Part shown: positions 49,600 to 60,465 of the stretch, piece by piece | Position numbering within the stretch: the stretch's first letter is position 1 | Layout of the letters: every line of letters begins with the position of its first letter | NCBI GenBank assembly: GCA_002224055.1 | Contig: AZLU01000026.1 | Coordinates: forward strand, 227,006 to 291,005 | Direction of reading: 5' to 3' | DNA length: 64,000 nt | Origin: Pezizomycotina sp. ARF18 | Lineage: Eukaryota > Ascomycota | The notes under the pieces: model-generated | Told to the model about the DNA's origin: nothing | Databases searched by the model: none | The model's input: only the letters and a program-made list of their open reading frames with translations | Position numbers and translations under genes: made by a program

Positions 49600-50111
49600 C
49601 TAACTGGGCTTGTAAGGATCTACCAGTTCTTTGAGCCCTGGAGGTAGTTCTGAGCGAACTCCTGGGTTCGAGAGGCCTTGTTGAGAAGGGCAATATTGTA
49701 TGATAGTGCTTTATAGCCTCCGTTACTAGCCTCCCATATTCTCTGCCCTCCAAGCCAGGACAAGCCTTAACTTTCACCTGAATAAGAAGCATGATTTTCA
49801 ATCCCCGAGGCAAAGCCTTTTTTTTTTCTTATCGGGGCTATGAAGTCAACTATGGTGAGGCCTCCAGTCGTCTCACCCTGCGCCGTGTATTTCTTGAGTA
49901 TACTAGCATGTGTATACGACGAGACCAGTAATTCCAGCATGGCACAGGCCATGGTTACCGCTATGACGAAGGCAGGTAATGGGTAATCTCGCGTTTGGCT
50001 TGTACAAAGCCAGTAATACAGCTACATACCCATAGCCAGCTGGCTGAGCATCGTGATACCGCTATCAAAGGCTTTGTAGATGCTCCTGGTAACATAACTG
50101 TTTCTTCTCAT
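49600..50111 (-). CDS. Unknown protein, copy 1 of duplicated head-to-head pair
   Basis: Minus-strand gene of about 145 residues. The start ATG (50111-50109) opens MRRNSYVTRSIYKAFDSG; an intron at 49961-50029 (gtatgt..catag) joins in frame to VTMACAMLELLVSSY, giving one hydrophobic stretch of about 20 residues that may be a membrane helix. Then TTGGLTIVDFIAPI, a frame change in an A-rich run, the segment GREYGRLVTEAIKHYHTILP, and the C-terminus ELVDPYKPS with a stop at 49600. No family recognised. A related sequence with lost start codon lies at 53186-53527, also divergent from a related secreted-protein gene. Confidence 0.55.
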
Positions 50112-50445
50112 TATAAAATGATCCGCGATCTCCTCGAAGTGAAAGAAAATCAGAACAGCATCGAATAGCATTCAGTCTTCTCTTTCTTACTCACAGTATT
50201 CACTTGCGACAGCATCACCACAATCAATTCTTAGTTTTTACTAAGGATTCCAATCTCGATATACCTCTTCCAAGCATCTCTTTCTTCATAGAACATCTTA
50301 GTTCTTGAAAGCCAGTTTCTCAGTTTCTAGCTCGCCCCACTTGCACAGTTTCCCTAGCTTCCCTTTCACGTTTGTCTTTTCACCTCTTTTTCTTTGCCTT
50401 AATACCCACCCTCCAGAAAGTTTCCGCAAAGTCGATTCGCCTACA
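50112..50445. promoter_or_regulatory. Shared divergent promoter, copy 1
   Basis: Spacer of 334 bp between the two start codons. It aligns with the 309-bp spacer of copy 2 (53528-53836) through blocks such as 'cagaacag.atcgaa', 'agcattcagtcttctct', 'tactcacagtatt', 'tctcgatata' and 'gttcttgaaaagccag'. Conservation of the spacer suggests duplication of the whole pair with its control region. Confidence 0.55.
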
Positions 50446-51345
50446 ATGCATTTCACCGGCAAGACCACTATCCTGGCCCTCTCGGCTCCCTGCTCGCCTG
50501 TACTCTGGCTGCCCCATGCCGGTAAAGGTAATACCGGCGGCGGTACCGCGGCCGTGGCGCAGACGCAAAACACCGCTGCTGCGGCCGGTGCTGGTGGCGC
50601 CGGCGGAAACGGGGACACCCGCCGCACGGAAGCGGTGGTCCGACCGGACCACCTTCGAGCCCGAGCAGTGACAGTGGCGAAACCGCCTCGAGCGGCAGCT
50701 CTGAAGACCTAATCCAGGTGAAACCGGTAGTATGAACAAACCGACGCAGCAATTCGGCATGTTAAGTACAACAAGGACGGCGAAGTCGAGGGATGGAGCA
50801 GACCAGCTCGGACCCGAGGCACGCGGAGCAGCTGGCGCGCGCACCAAGTACGGGACTAAACCGGGCAGTACCATGCGATACTACAAGGTGGGCGATAAGA
50901 ACATGTCCGGCAACCCCGACGGAAAGTTACCGACGCCGCCGAGTTCTACTCCGATGTCTCACAAGGGAAGGGAGCCGTAGGAGCCGCTATGTTAGCGTAT
51001 CTGCAGGCGCTGGAACCAAGGCCTACGCCAATAACTCCCGAAAGGGCCTATAACCAAACATCACGTTGCTGCCAACCTACTCGCCAGCGCGACGGGAATA
51101 GTTGGAACGGCCGGAATCCTGGATCACCGGGAACTCTTGCACCCGAAACACCTGCCAGTGGTACAGCTGGATCCCCTGGACCGCCGGAGGTACCAGCGCA
51201 AAGCAGCAGGAGCAAGGCTAGTGCCGGTTCCAAGAGGCCTAACCCTGACGCATCCCAGGCGGCCCGACAAGAAGCCTAAGTCGGGCGGAAACGGAAACGG
51301 AAACGGAGGAAAGGAGGAAAGGGTGGCTCTGGTACGGCTGTTTAA
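50446..51345 (+). CDS. Secreted-looking Gly/Ala/Pro-rich protein, copy 1
   Basis: The ATG at 50446 opens MHFTGKTTILALSA; after a frame change the continuation (SLLACTLAAP-like in the paralogue) completes a signal peptide with an Ala-x-Ala-type end. A Gly/Ala/Thr-rich segment follows (GNTGGGTAAVAQTQN), then a charged central part (YNKDGEVEG, YYKVGDKNMSGNPDG, DAAEFYSDVSQGKGAVGA in alternate frames) and a C-terminus of Gly/Asn/Lys repeats (KKPKSGGNGNGNGG) ending near 51345. Small size, signal peptide, repeat-rich sequence and location in AT-rich DNA are the usual traits of fungal effector candidates, but no effector family was recognised. Several frame changes are needed. A diverged copy is at 53837-54414. 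Confidence 0.55.
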
Positions 51346-51517
51346 TTTAAAGCTCCAGTACTGTAGCCACTTTAAGGCAAACGCAAGGACCCGATTCCTC
51401 AAGCTCGGTTGCTCTATCAGGTGATATGTCGCTATCCAATTCCTTCCTTATCCTGTCATGATTATACCTTTTCTTTTCTCTGTTGTCTTTGCTGTGTTAA
51501 TTCCTAAGTGTATCTCG

Positions 51518-51593
51518 TTTCCCTTCCCCTTCCCTTCCTTCCCTTCCTTCCCCTTCCCTTCCCTGCTTGATTCCTTCCCTTCCCCTCCCCCTT
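51518..51593. repeat. Pyrimidine microsatellite (CCCTT)n
   Basis: About 75 bp of tandem CCCTT/CCTT units directly downstream of the copy 1 secreted-protein gene. Such homopyrimidine tracts can form triplex DNA; no function is claimed. Confidence 0.85.
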
Positions 51594-52539
51594 GAAGCCC
51601 TTGAAAAAAGAACAGAAAATATTTCAAAAACTACAATGTAAAAAAAAAAAAAAATATCACCTGTATAGCTCACGATTTAGCGGTCATCTATGCATTTGTA
51701 AAGGAGTTTCTGCTTTGTCTTCAATATATTTTCTTTATACATCCGTAATTACTATCCTGAAGATGACGTTCAGTGAGAAAACTATCAAGCCTAGAGGAAG
51801 TTAAAGGGACGTTAGCGGCCGTGTTAACAGCGCAAGCCCCTTTCGTACGTAGTAGAACAACATTAATTTCTGTATCCTGATCATAAATTGCGATAAAACT
51901 ACAGACTAATACATAGATATCGATTTCACATAGACAAGCCTCATTACATGTAGTACCGTTGATTCCTTTTTAAATTTGTTTAGGTTTGATCTAATATATC
52001 ATGTATCCTATACCAGCTCTGCCGCGACCCCATTTGTTACGTATCAATGTACACTGGTCGAGAGTATATGGACAGACAACTAAGGCGAAAACTCTTGAGT
52101 CTATTGCTCTTGCGCTACCCCTTCTCATTATGAAATACTTAGCATCATAGAGCACATCTCGCTCGGCGCTGAAAATCGTCGCAGCACCAAGGCATCAGAA
52201 ACCGTTACCTTTTAAACTGCTATAGTTGAATGGCCAAGGTATCTCCACCTTTTAGTTTCAATCCATGTAAATTATACAGTGAGCAGAATGAATTATATTG
52301 AACATCAAGGAAAACTACATAAGATATTGTGCGTTCGCGGGGGAAAAAAGGTTTGGCTACGAAACAACATAAAATACAGACACCGTTGCCTTCAGATGCA
52401 TTAGATGTTAACTAGTGTAACCTATATTACACTAATAGCACCAATAGAAAAAAAATGGTGAAATTCTTTGTTAAGAGCTCAAAACCTTGTGTTTTACCTA
52501 GTCTGGGATCCTACGAAGTAGGTGTTTAGCCAAATGCAG
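51594..52539. other. AT-rich intergenic region
   Basis: No gene supported. A 70-codon plus-strand frame at 51592-51804 contains a poly-A run and no domain. Confidence 0.45.
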
Positions 52540-52985
52540 TCATAAAGCGGGTATATCCATGTGGCGGTTTATCAAGACCACCAAGCTTTTTAGGGCTTGT
52601 GCAACAACAAAAAACTTGTTACGGTCGAATGAGTAGCCACGATAATCACCCACACTCCACACTTTATAACCCGAGTTAACCGAAAGATATGCTTCCCCTG
52701 TTATCGTAAAGCTATTTATAGCAACAACCTCCAGACATAAGGTCTTTATAGTAGGTATTGTGTACGTACGGGGGAGTTTTGTAATGCAGAGACTGTTGGT
52801 TCGTCTAACTACTATAGTACTACCGTGAGCGGTTGCCATTTAACGTTTAGATCGAATCCTCGGAAAGCCTGAACCTCCTCGGTGACGTTGGCCTGAGCCT
52901 TCCGGTAAATAATGACTTCGAATGCGCAGAACTTCGATACGACCTCGATAGCCGGCAGAGGCTTCATTACAATCTACAACAGACA
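52540..52985 (-). CDS. Possible gene, unknown, between the duplicated pairs
   Basis: Minus-strand reading starts near 52965 with MKPLPAIEVVSKFCAFEVII and continues with VTEEVQAFRGFDLNVKWQPL, a protein-like helical sequence. It then needs a frame change to enter a 99-codon open frame (52839-52540) that contains YLSVNSGYKVWSVGDYRGYS. No family recognised. It may be the 3' part of a longer decayed gene whose 5' part lies near 53.2-53.5 kb. Confidence 0.35.
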
Positions 52986-53185
52986 CGTTTATCTTCCCTA
53001 ACCGGTTTATAGTGCACGCCTAGTGTATATCTTCGAACAATGTAGATTTTTGTGCTGTTGAATACCCCTTGCACTGCCTGGGTAGTTGTGCACCAGAGCG
53101 AACTTCTGAACTTAGATCAATAGAGGCTAATATTGCATCTACATCTTAGCACCTTATAGCCCTTCGTATCCACAATTTAACCCTC

Positions 53186-53527
53186 TTATAATTTATACAC
53201 TAGAGAACGTAGAAGCTGAGACAAAACATCTGACTGACTATCACATGAATAGAAACATGGCTCAGTACTGGAGGCGAAGTTGTTACTATTCATCGAGGCT
53301 ATAAATCCAACTATCGTATAGTCTCCAGTCGTCCCAAACTGCGCCGCGAGTTTCTTACTAGCAATTCGCATGCGAAATAGCCGATGATGGATTAATCGTT
53401 GTAAAGTCTCAATCGCGCACTGTCAATAATAGGGCTAAATAGCCATAGCTAACATTGCAATGGCTGGGCATGGTGATATCAAATACATCTGTGGTTATTA
53501 GTAGTAAAATATCATCTCTTTTCCCGT
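53186..53527 (-). pseudogene. Decayed copy 2 of the unknown minus-strand gene
   Basis: Aligns with 49767-50111. The position of the copy 1 start codon reads ACG instead of ATG (53527-53525), the first exon is shortened and the reading frame has stops, while the segment GDYTIVGFIASMNSNNFAS is still recognisable against GGLTIVDFIAPI. A pseudogene is likely, although sequence errors cannot be excluded. Confidence 0.55.
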
Positions 53528-53836
53528 TATAAAGCACTCTTCATCCCCCTTCAAGTGAAAGAGGAAAAATAGAACAGTATCGAAAGCACCAGCATCGAAC
53601 AGCATTCAGTCTTCTCTTCTCTACTCACAGTATTGTCATCAAAAATCTCGATATATCTTATCCCCAAATATCCATTTTCGCGTCCCATAGCACATGACTG
53701 TTCTTGAAAAGCCAGCCTTTTACTTCCCGGATTTTAGTCCTTACATAGTTTCCTAATTTTCTCATCTCCCTTTGTACATGTCCTTTACACTCAATCTCAA
53801 AAGTTTTTTCCTTGTACAAAAACACTTTCGCTCATA

Positions 53837-54414
53837 ATGCATACCACACCAAGGCCGCTATTTGGCTCTCTCGGCCTCCTTCCTCGCCTGCTCTCTAGCT
53901 GCCCCCATGCCCGCTAATGGTAATACCGCCGGCGGTACCGCAGACGCAACACAACGCAGTTGCCGCGGGTGCTCCACCCCCTCCGCCACATCCCTGGCTT
54001 CAAACATCATAAGTTACCGCCAGTGCAACGCGGACCCGACGGGAAGATCATCGGCCGGCATCCACTTCTGGAGGTCGCGTCCCTGGAACAGCTGGAGCCC
54101 CCACCTACGCCCAGGCACTCACTGGCCAGGCGCCTCCTGCCGGCGGAACTGGTCAAGCTGGAGCAGCCGGAGGATGGGCCAGGCCTTTTAGTACCCGCAC
54201 TGCCAGTCTGCCGCGTTTTTGATTGCGTCGGCGTACGAAGGTGCTCCCGGCGTTCCAGGGCCGTGGGCTCCGGCTGCTCCTCCGGCCTCTCCGGCCGCTC
54301 CCCGGCTGCCCCAGCAGCTCCAGCAGCTCCCCAGGTAGCTCCCCAGACTCCAAGAAGCCCAAGGGAGGACCAGGCGGAGGATCGCCAGGCGCCGGTGCAG
54401 TTTCGGGACACTAA
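53837..54414 (+). CDS. Secreted-looking Pro/Gly/Ala-rich protein, copy 2
   Basis: The ATG at 53837 starts MHTTP; after a frame change the signal-peptide-like LSASFLACSLAAPMPANGNT follows, close to the copy 1 sequence. The middle is rich in Pro, Gly and Ala (TGQAPPAGGTGQAGAAGG in one frame) and the C-terminus KKPKGGPGGGSPGAGAVSGH matches the ending of copy 1. The stop is at 54414. The copy lacks the charged central part of copy 1 and needs at least three frame changes. Function is unknown. Confidence 0.5.
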
Positions 54415-55858
54415 TTTAAGGCCCCAATACCGCTTCCCGCGGAACTGGAAGGCTCGACTCCCTTAGGTGAACCGTCGCCATTCGATTGCTTTTTATCCTA
54501 TATTTCTATCTTATTTCCTTTGTCCCTTTCTTCATGGTCTTTTTGGTTATCTTCTATTTCCCCCGTTCTCCCAAAGAAAAGTCTCTTCATTTTCTTTACT
54601 CATTGTTCCTCTTTGGCGTTTTTTCGTTGCTTCAATCATGCATTTCCCCCTGCGTTATTCATTGCTTTTACCATTTCCCAAGCCCCAATGCCCATGCTTC
54701 CCCGGTTTCTCTTCCATGTACAAAATATTCTTCAAAGGAGGTGTTCGCCAAATGTATAGCCCAATAGTTTCACAACTACCCGGTCTCATGTACTCGATAG
54801 CTATAGTTTGGCCCTTTTGCAATATAAACCACGATACCCTCACTTAACTCTTCGGCTTTGAAATAGCCTATTTCCATTCGTCTTCATGACATCTATAGGG
54901 ACTTTTGTGCTGCCTTTCGGAAGGTGTTGGATCTATAGAATTGCGGGAAAAGCGCCTAGCAGAAGTATTGAAGTGAAACGTTACCTGCTTGGTATATGTT
55001 TTCCCTACATTGGCTTTATTTACTTCGGAGGCCTTGCTTCAGGGGCCATACCTACATGGAAGTATATGTTATGGAGTAGTGTATGACTAAAGCTGTATGA
55101 CAACCCGAACGCCTGTAGGAAAACCTTAGAGTACTTAGTTTTGGATGATAAGGCGAGGGACTGAGTAGGGAAGGCTGATTGATGATTAGAGGATGATGAA
55201 TAGAAATCGGGCTTCGAAAATGCAAAAATATTTACGAAATCAGAGCCCGAAACGCGCGCTCGTATTTAATATATTTGTTATTCATCCTGCTAAAAAGTTA
55301 GTACGGATATTATTATCACGATGCCGATGATATACCAAACTTTGTCATTCCGTTAATACATCCTGAGATGTCTTCTTCGGACGAGGAAAAGTCAAAGGAA
55401 TACCGCCTCCTTTGATAGTTTATGGACCTACGAATTGGTATGATTATTTCAAGTTGACATGATTTATATGAACAAACTGTACGTGTTCGTAACGTCCACT
55501 ACGTAAAGGCGTCTGTAGTTAACGGCTGGAAATAGCAATTTATTATGGGCAATCCATACCGACTACAGACGCAGTAGGATCATAGTATATATCCATAATA
55601 GCTTTTACCTATATGCTAGATGCCTTCTGAGCCGAAGGTTGCATACCAGCCACGGATGTCATGGAGTAATTAATACGAGCGTGCATTCCTGTCCAAAAGC
55701 GGAAATTTCCGCCCTCGCGACGATTTTCCTCACGTTACGTCAAAGCTTCAACCCGCCAAGAATTCTTTCCCTCTTCACTTCACTTCAACATCACCACCAC
55801 TCTAATTCAAAGAAAAACCAAACAAGCATTTCGCAACCTGCCCTCCTCCGCCGCCGCA
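54415..55858. other. Intergenic region
   Basis: T/C-rich sequence after copy 2 (54.48-54.72 kb), then AT-rich DNA. Several overlapping open frames in 54.47-54.85 kb follow pyrimidine bias and show no domain. The last 130 bp, CA/TC-rich, are probably the leader of the DUF1640 gene. Confidence 0.45.
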
Positions 55859-56810
55859 ATGAGTTTGCCGACAATATCTCGGATCGCCTCGCGCTCAATG
55901 GCTTCCAGAGCGACACTACTCCCGAAGCCAATGCTCCGCGACCAGCGGCTGCTCCTACCGCCGGTTTTCCTGGCGCCAGCTCTGCTACGCACTCCCGCCG
56001 CCCCGCTGGCATCCTTACAAGCGCAATCGCGGGCGTTCTCCTCTACACCGCGATTGAAGAAGGACCACCACTTTGATACACTGAAGCTCGTGGAGCGGTT
56101 AAAAGCTGAAGGGTTTACGGACTCGCAGAGCGTTGCGATAATGAACGTGCTCAGCCAGGCTATCGAGGAGAGGTAGAAAACCGCTTCACCAAGCACCGAA
56201 AGAAAAATATGCAATTGAGTATTTGCTAATAGTGATGAATAATTATAGTTTGATAAACCTATCGCACCACATGGTCCTCCGAGAAGATCAGGAGAAGATA
56301 ACATATACCCGTAATATCCCTACTCCAGCTTCCTCCCCTCATTTTCTACTTCGTACTAATATTTTCCAACAGAAAAAGTTGACTTCGCAAAACTCCGTCA
56401 CGACCTCTCGACGCTCGAAAAGACGGAACTCCTGCAGACGACGAACCAGTACGACGCCTGACGTCCGAAATCGACAAGCTGCGCTCCCGCTTAAAGGACG
56501 AGATTAACAGGACACAGGCGAACGTGAGGCTCGATCTGAACTTGGAAAAAGGGAGGATAAGGGAGGAGAGCTCGGTGCACGAATTGAAGATTAAGGAGAC
56601 GGATACGAGGATCGAGACGGAGTTGAGTCAGGCCAGGGCGCAGCTGGAGGCGGTCAAGTTTAGTACGCTGCAGTGGCTGATTGGGGTTTGTACGGGCATG
56701 GTAAGTGGCTCCTTCACCTCGATTTATCTTGGAGTCTGATGAGGGTCTATTTGCTAATGTTTTTGATATAGTCCGCTATACTGCTTGGTGTTTGGCGGTT
56801 GTTGATGTGA
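55859..56810 (+). CDS. DUF1640 / CCDC90 mitochondrial inner-membrane protein
   Basis: Family of yeast Fmp32 (Put6/Put7) and animal MCUR1/CCDC90B, coiled-coil proteins of the mitochondrial inner membrane linked to proline metabolism and the calcium uniporter. The N-terminus is a mitochondrial presequence (MSLPTISRIASRSMASRATL) ending near RAFSSTPR. Then HHFDTLKLVERLKAEGFT and SQSVAIMNVLSQAIEER, the family start. Intron 56173-56372. Exon 2 carries KVDFAKL-like sequence, the coiled coil (RTQANVRLDLNLEKGRIREE) and the membrane-proximal STLQWLIGVCTGM. Intron 56701-56771 leads to a very short last exon that adds SAILLGVWRLLM and stops at 56810. Two frame changes occur in early exon 2. Length of about 220 residues fits. 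Confidence 0.92.
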
Positions 56811-57126
56811 ATGCATTATCTCTTGGACGATTGGCTTCTGATATCTTGCAAGCGTCAAAGACACCTCTATATTGTGGTCCAAAAAGAGAAGGGGGGAAGA
56901 GTGTTCTCTCCGTTTGCTCCCAATGTTTATTACCGTGAAAAATTTCATATTTGATACCTTAGCAAGTTTTTACGAGCAAGTCGAGTCGAAAGTTATAATG
57001 CGCAGAATTAGCATTGTAACTCTTACTAAAGACTTTTTTTTTTTATTCTCCAGATGTATGATGTATCTGCATCATGCTAAGAATCTCTGAGCGAAAAATG
57101 CGCTTAATCCATTTGAAAACCTTTAA
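56811..57126. other. Intergenic region
   Basis: AT-rich, with a short T-run at 57035-57044. No gene seen. Confidence 0.5.
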
Positions 57127-57770
57127 GTGCTACAGCCGTTCAATCCATCGTACAAAACCTCCCCTCCTCGTACTATAAAAACATTACAGCACATCCCCCT
57201 CCCCACCGTTCCCCACCGCACCGCCACCCCCCAATATTCCCGTAAAAACACCAATACCAGCAAACGCATCCGCCATCATCAACCCCACACCGCACTCCTA
57301 ATCGCAAAACCCTAGTCCGTATCCTCCTCGGCCTCCCGTGTAAACCCAAATATATCGTCGCCCAGACACCATAACCCCCGCGCCGTTCGTCGGATCGGTC
57401 GGGTCGGTTACGTATATTATCGACGACAGCGCCATTACGGAGGAGAACAGTATCGAAGACCGGAAGGAGGGTCGGAGGGAGGGGTGCGAGCGGGACGCGG
57501 GATGTGGGAGAGGAGGGCAGCGGTTGTTAGGGTTGGTGCGATGGGGGATTCTGGTTTGGAGGTTTTTTCAGTTAACTTTTGGCGGGATTGAGGTGTTGGG
57601 GAGGCTTTGTTGGAGGGGTTACTTACGGCCCCATATTGTGAGGTATTTCGCTGTTGTCTTGAGGAGGGATGGAGTGTCGGGTGGTAGTGCTGTTGGAGGG
57701 TCGGATGGGGTTGAGGTGGGTGCTGTTGCCGCCATTGTGATTGTGATGTTTGAGCTTCGCAAGAACTAAT
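57127..57770 (+). CDS. Coding-like block, product unknown
   Basis: GC-richer block with Pro/His/Thr-rich reading on the plus strand at the start, then a protein-like segment near 57.38 kb (APFVGSVGSVTYIIDDSA), and a hydrophobic open frame 57524-57769. The minus strand is also open over 57435-57800 (Gln/Pro/Ser-rich). Direction is not settled. No family recognised. Confidence 0.25.
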
Positions 57771-57959
57771 TGAAACTCTTGTTGAGCGATGAGAGATCAA
57801 CGTGGAAAGTTGGTGATGTTCAGAGCTTGGTGTTGGTTGGTATCGAGAGCAATTTTTGCTACGTCATGTCAAATTTCTTTCAAAACCCCAAGGGAGAATA
57901 ATTCCGCGCTGTGCTGTGATTGGACGGATAAGGCACTTACCCGAACAGCAACAGATAAC

Positions 57960-58100
57960 AACAGCACCAACAAAGTAAAAAGCAACAGAGCCCAACCAAC
58001 AGCCAACAACACCAACAAATCAAAATAAGACATTAAAAAAACAACACGTAGAAAAATCACTCAATAACAACACCAACAACAACAACAGCAGCATCACGGA
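57960..58100. repeat. (CAA)n-rich tract
   Basis: AAC/CAA-rich, purine-poor low-complexity tract upstream of the coiled-coil protein gene, with imperfect trinucleotide units. Confidence 0.6.
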
Positions 58101-58230
58101 CAATAACGCGAAGGGATATTTAAAATACGAGGTCCTTCCAGCTATTTCAATTCCCCGATCTTTTTCAAATGATCATTTCTACCGCTCGCGAATCATAATA
58201 CTATCATTTCTTTTGGGTGGGCTTTCGATA

Positions 58231-58917
58231 ATGGAAAACGGAAAATCGGCCCGAGCTGTCAACAAATGGCGGACAGATAGGAAAGAGAAGGCTAGAGCTA
58301 TGCTGGCTGCGTTCATAAGCAAGATTTCACCCACAACCACATATAATTCACTACTCACGGGAACGGGGAACAAAAAATCTAATGGGTTGAGCTTCACAGA
58401 GTCAAAAACAGGACGCGACGTCGACCCCTCGACGATAACAAACACATGCCCCGTCGGCGGCGAGTGGAAGATCGTAGTCAAAGACGCAAACGGCGTGGAA
58501 TACCCGAAAGTCAGGACGTCAACGATCAAACAGTCCGAATTTGTACTGTTAGAGAAAGCATTGAAGAGCGGGAAAGTTACGGCCAGATGGGCTGGTGATG
58601 GAGATGTACGTCAAACATCGGTTCACTCTAGCATGAAATTACGCAGAGAAATATATTGCTAATATTAAATATTGGCAATTGAATAGGACGATCTATCAGA
58701 CGACATCTTTGAGAGATCCGACAGCGACGAGTTTACCACTACGAATGCTACGTCGAAAGACTCGCTGCTGATATCGATAAGTCCGGATCAGATACCACAG
58801 GTCATGAAGATGGATGAGGAGAACAAGGCGCTCAAAAGGAAGCTCAAGCTCGCGGAGGAAAGGCTAGCCCAGCTTGAAGAGGAGAATCAGAGGTTGAAGA
58901 GGCTGAAGTTGAATTAA
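58231..58917 (+). CDS. Unknown protein with C-terminal coiled coil
   Basis: The ATG at 58231 opens MENGKSARAVNKWRTDRKEK. The reading is continuous to a donor at 58606 (gtacgt); the intron ends at 58686, and exon 2 starts DDLSDDIFERSDSDEF and stops at 58917. The protein has about 200 residues: basic N-terminus, a central part with TCPVGGEWKIVVKDANG, an acidic Asp/Ser segment, and a C-terminal leucine-rich heptad region (MDEENKALKRKLKLAEERLA, then EEENQRLKRL) typical of a coiled coil or bZIP-like dimer helix without an obvious basic DNA-binding region. No family recognised. It is one of the few genes here that reads without a frame change. Confidence 0.7.
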
Positions 58918-59134
58918 TTGAGGAACAGTTGCTGGTGTACTTGTTTTTCTTCCATTCATTTGTGTTTTCTTTAATGCGATGGCTGCATCACAAGGAGTTA
59001 AAAGGGGATTGTTTTCTTTTCTTCATTGTATTTTATAATAGTAATATCGATAGATTTTATATTTTTTACAAAGTCTTCCTAATTGCCGTTCGGAACTGCA
59101 TTGAGACGTAATCAATATATTAGTACAATCATTT

Positions 59135-59743
59135 TTAATCAAATTCAAAATTTGGTATAGCTTGAAGATTCCATACCGGCAGTATCTGCACCTTCTCCCA
59201 ATCCCAAACGTCGTTGGAAGTGTACACGTCCTCCTTCAGCAGCTTCTCCACTTCCTCCCTCGTGTCCAGGTGCACCGTCAGCACTCCGCCTTTAAACGAC
59301 GGCGTCTCGCCTTCCTTCGGGTGGTCGCCGAGCATGACGCCGACGAACGTCAGTATGCCCGCTTCTTGGAGCTGCTTGAGGACTTCGAGGTGCTTACTAA
59401 ATTTTACTGTTAGCTTCCTTTCCTTCTTTTTCTTGGATAATAACATGGAGTGGGAGATTGGATGGGGAGCTTATTTACGGTCTCACGGCCAGCCTGCGCT
59501 GGAGCGCGTCCGGCTTGTCGGGTGCTATGACCAGCCATTCGTTCTTGGACGGCGGCGGAGCGGGCGTTGAAGCTTGAGCGGCGGCGCTTGACGATGAGGA
59601 CGCCATTCTTTTGTAGTAAGATGTGTGGAAAGTTTGCGTAAGGGGTAGACGAGTGATGTTCGACGTGAAGCGGTCAAGCCAAGGGATGAGGGAGTTCTGA
59701 CGTTCCTGCGGAGTAACGCTGATGCGAAGGTGGCTGTTCTCAT
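59135..59743 (-). CDS. YCII-domain protein, probably mitochondrial
   Basis: YCII-like domains are small ferredoxin-fold domains with a possible enzymatic His/Asp pair; fungal members are of unknown function. The start at 59743 gives MRTATFASALLRRNVRTPSS, an Arg/Ser-rich presequence with LSTHLTTK. A one-base change in an A-run near 59615 leads to MASSSSSAAAQASTP, an alternative start at 59606 for a form without the presequence. The domain follows: NEWLVIAPDKPDALQRRLAV, an intron of about 75 bp (gtaaat..tttag) with the exon join giving VRPKHLEVL, then GILTFVGVMLGDHP, GGVLTVHLDTREEVEKLLKE and VQILPVWNLQA. The stop is at 59135. Exon boundaries and family motifs agree. Confidence 0.85.
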
Positions 59744-60465
59744 GAAGATGATGGCTTTGAAGACCAGCTGTATAGAATTTGACTGGAGAGGTTTAGCTTG
59801 TAGGCTGTTCAATTAGATTTAGAGAAAGAGGATGGTGTTTGAATGGAGCTCCCCAATTGAAGCTTATAAATACAAGCGCGTGGTAGCTGTAGCTTGTAGG
59901 TTGTAAGGTCTTAGTGGGGCTTTTTAGTGTGAATCCTTGCGGCCGCATGCACGAATTGAATTGGTTGGGCCAAAGCACTGGCAGCTAACGTTAAGCTCCC
60001 CGCGCGTTTTAAATCCAAATCCTGCGGCGGTTTCATTATCGGGGGTTTCGGGGGATTACCTCATCAACCTAGCTCACACTCCCCTGCAAACTGGTCAAAG
60101 CCTACCCAATAACCGATCATCTTCCAGATCCTCCTAACACTTCACGTCCTACATTCAACCAATCATCGCAGCTAGGCTCACAACAGTAGTACTAGCTTAC
60201 TTCCTTCGGACCTCCGTCTGTGCCATTTCCTTCAGCTCTCTTTGGGCTTTTCGATACCCTTTTCCGTTTAGGCTTCCAACGACAGCCAAGGAACGAACAG
60301 GAAAACGCAACGTTACACAACGGCAAACTACAAAAGCCCGTCGCCACAACTTGCCTCGCCTGCAGAAGCCGTTCGAACACTTTTTTACAAGCTTTCATTG
60401 GGACGAAAGTACTCTCGACTTTACATATTTATCTGCAAGCAGAAGGGAAGACGCACGATAACACC
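59744..60465. promoter_or_regulatory. Divergent intergenic region between YCII and Vfa1 genes
   Basis: About 720 bp separating two genes read in opposite directions. No coding evidence; the part 60210-60460 may be the leader of the plus-strand gene. No sites recognised. Confidence 0.4.

Noticed and set aside
54467-54847. 126-codon plus-strand open frame rich in Phe and Leu
   Set aside because: Three overlapping frames are open at once because of T/C bias, so openness is not evidence of coding.
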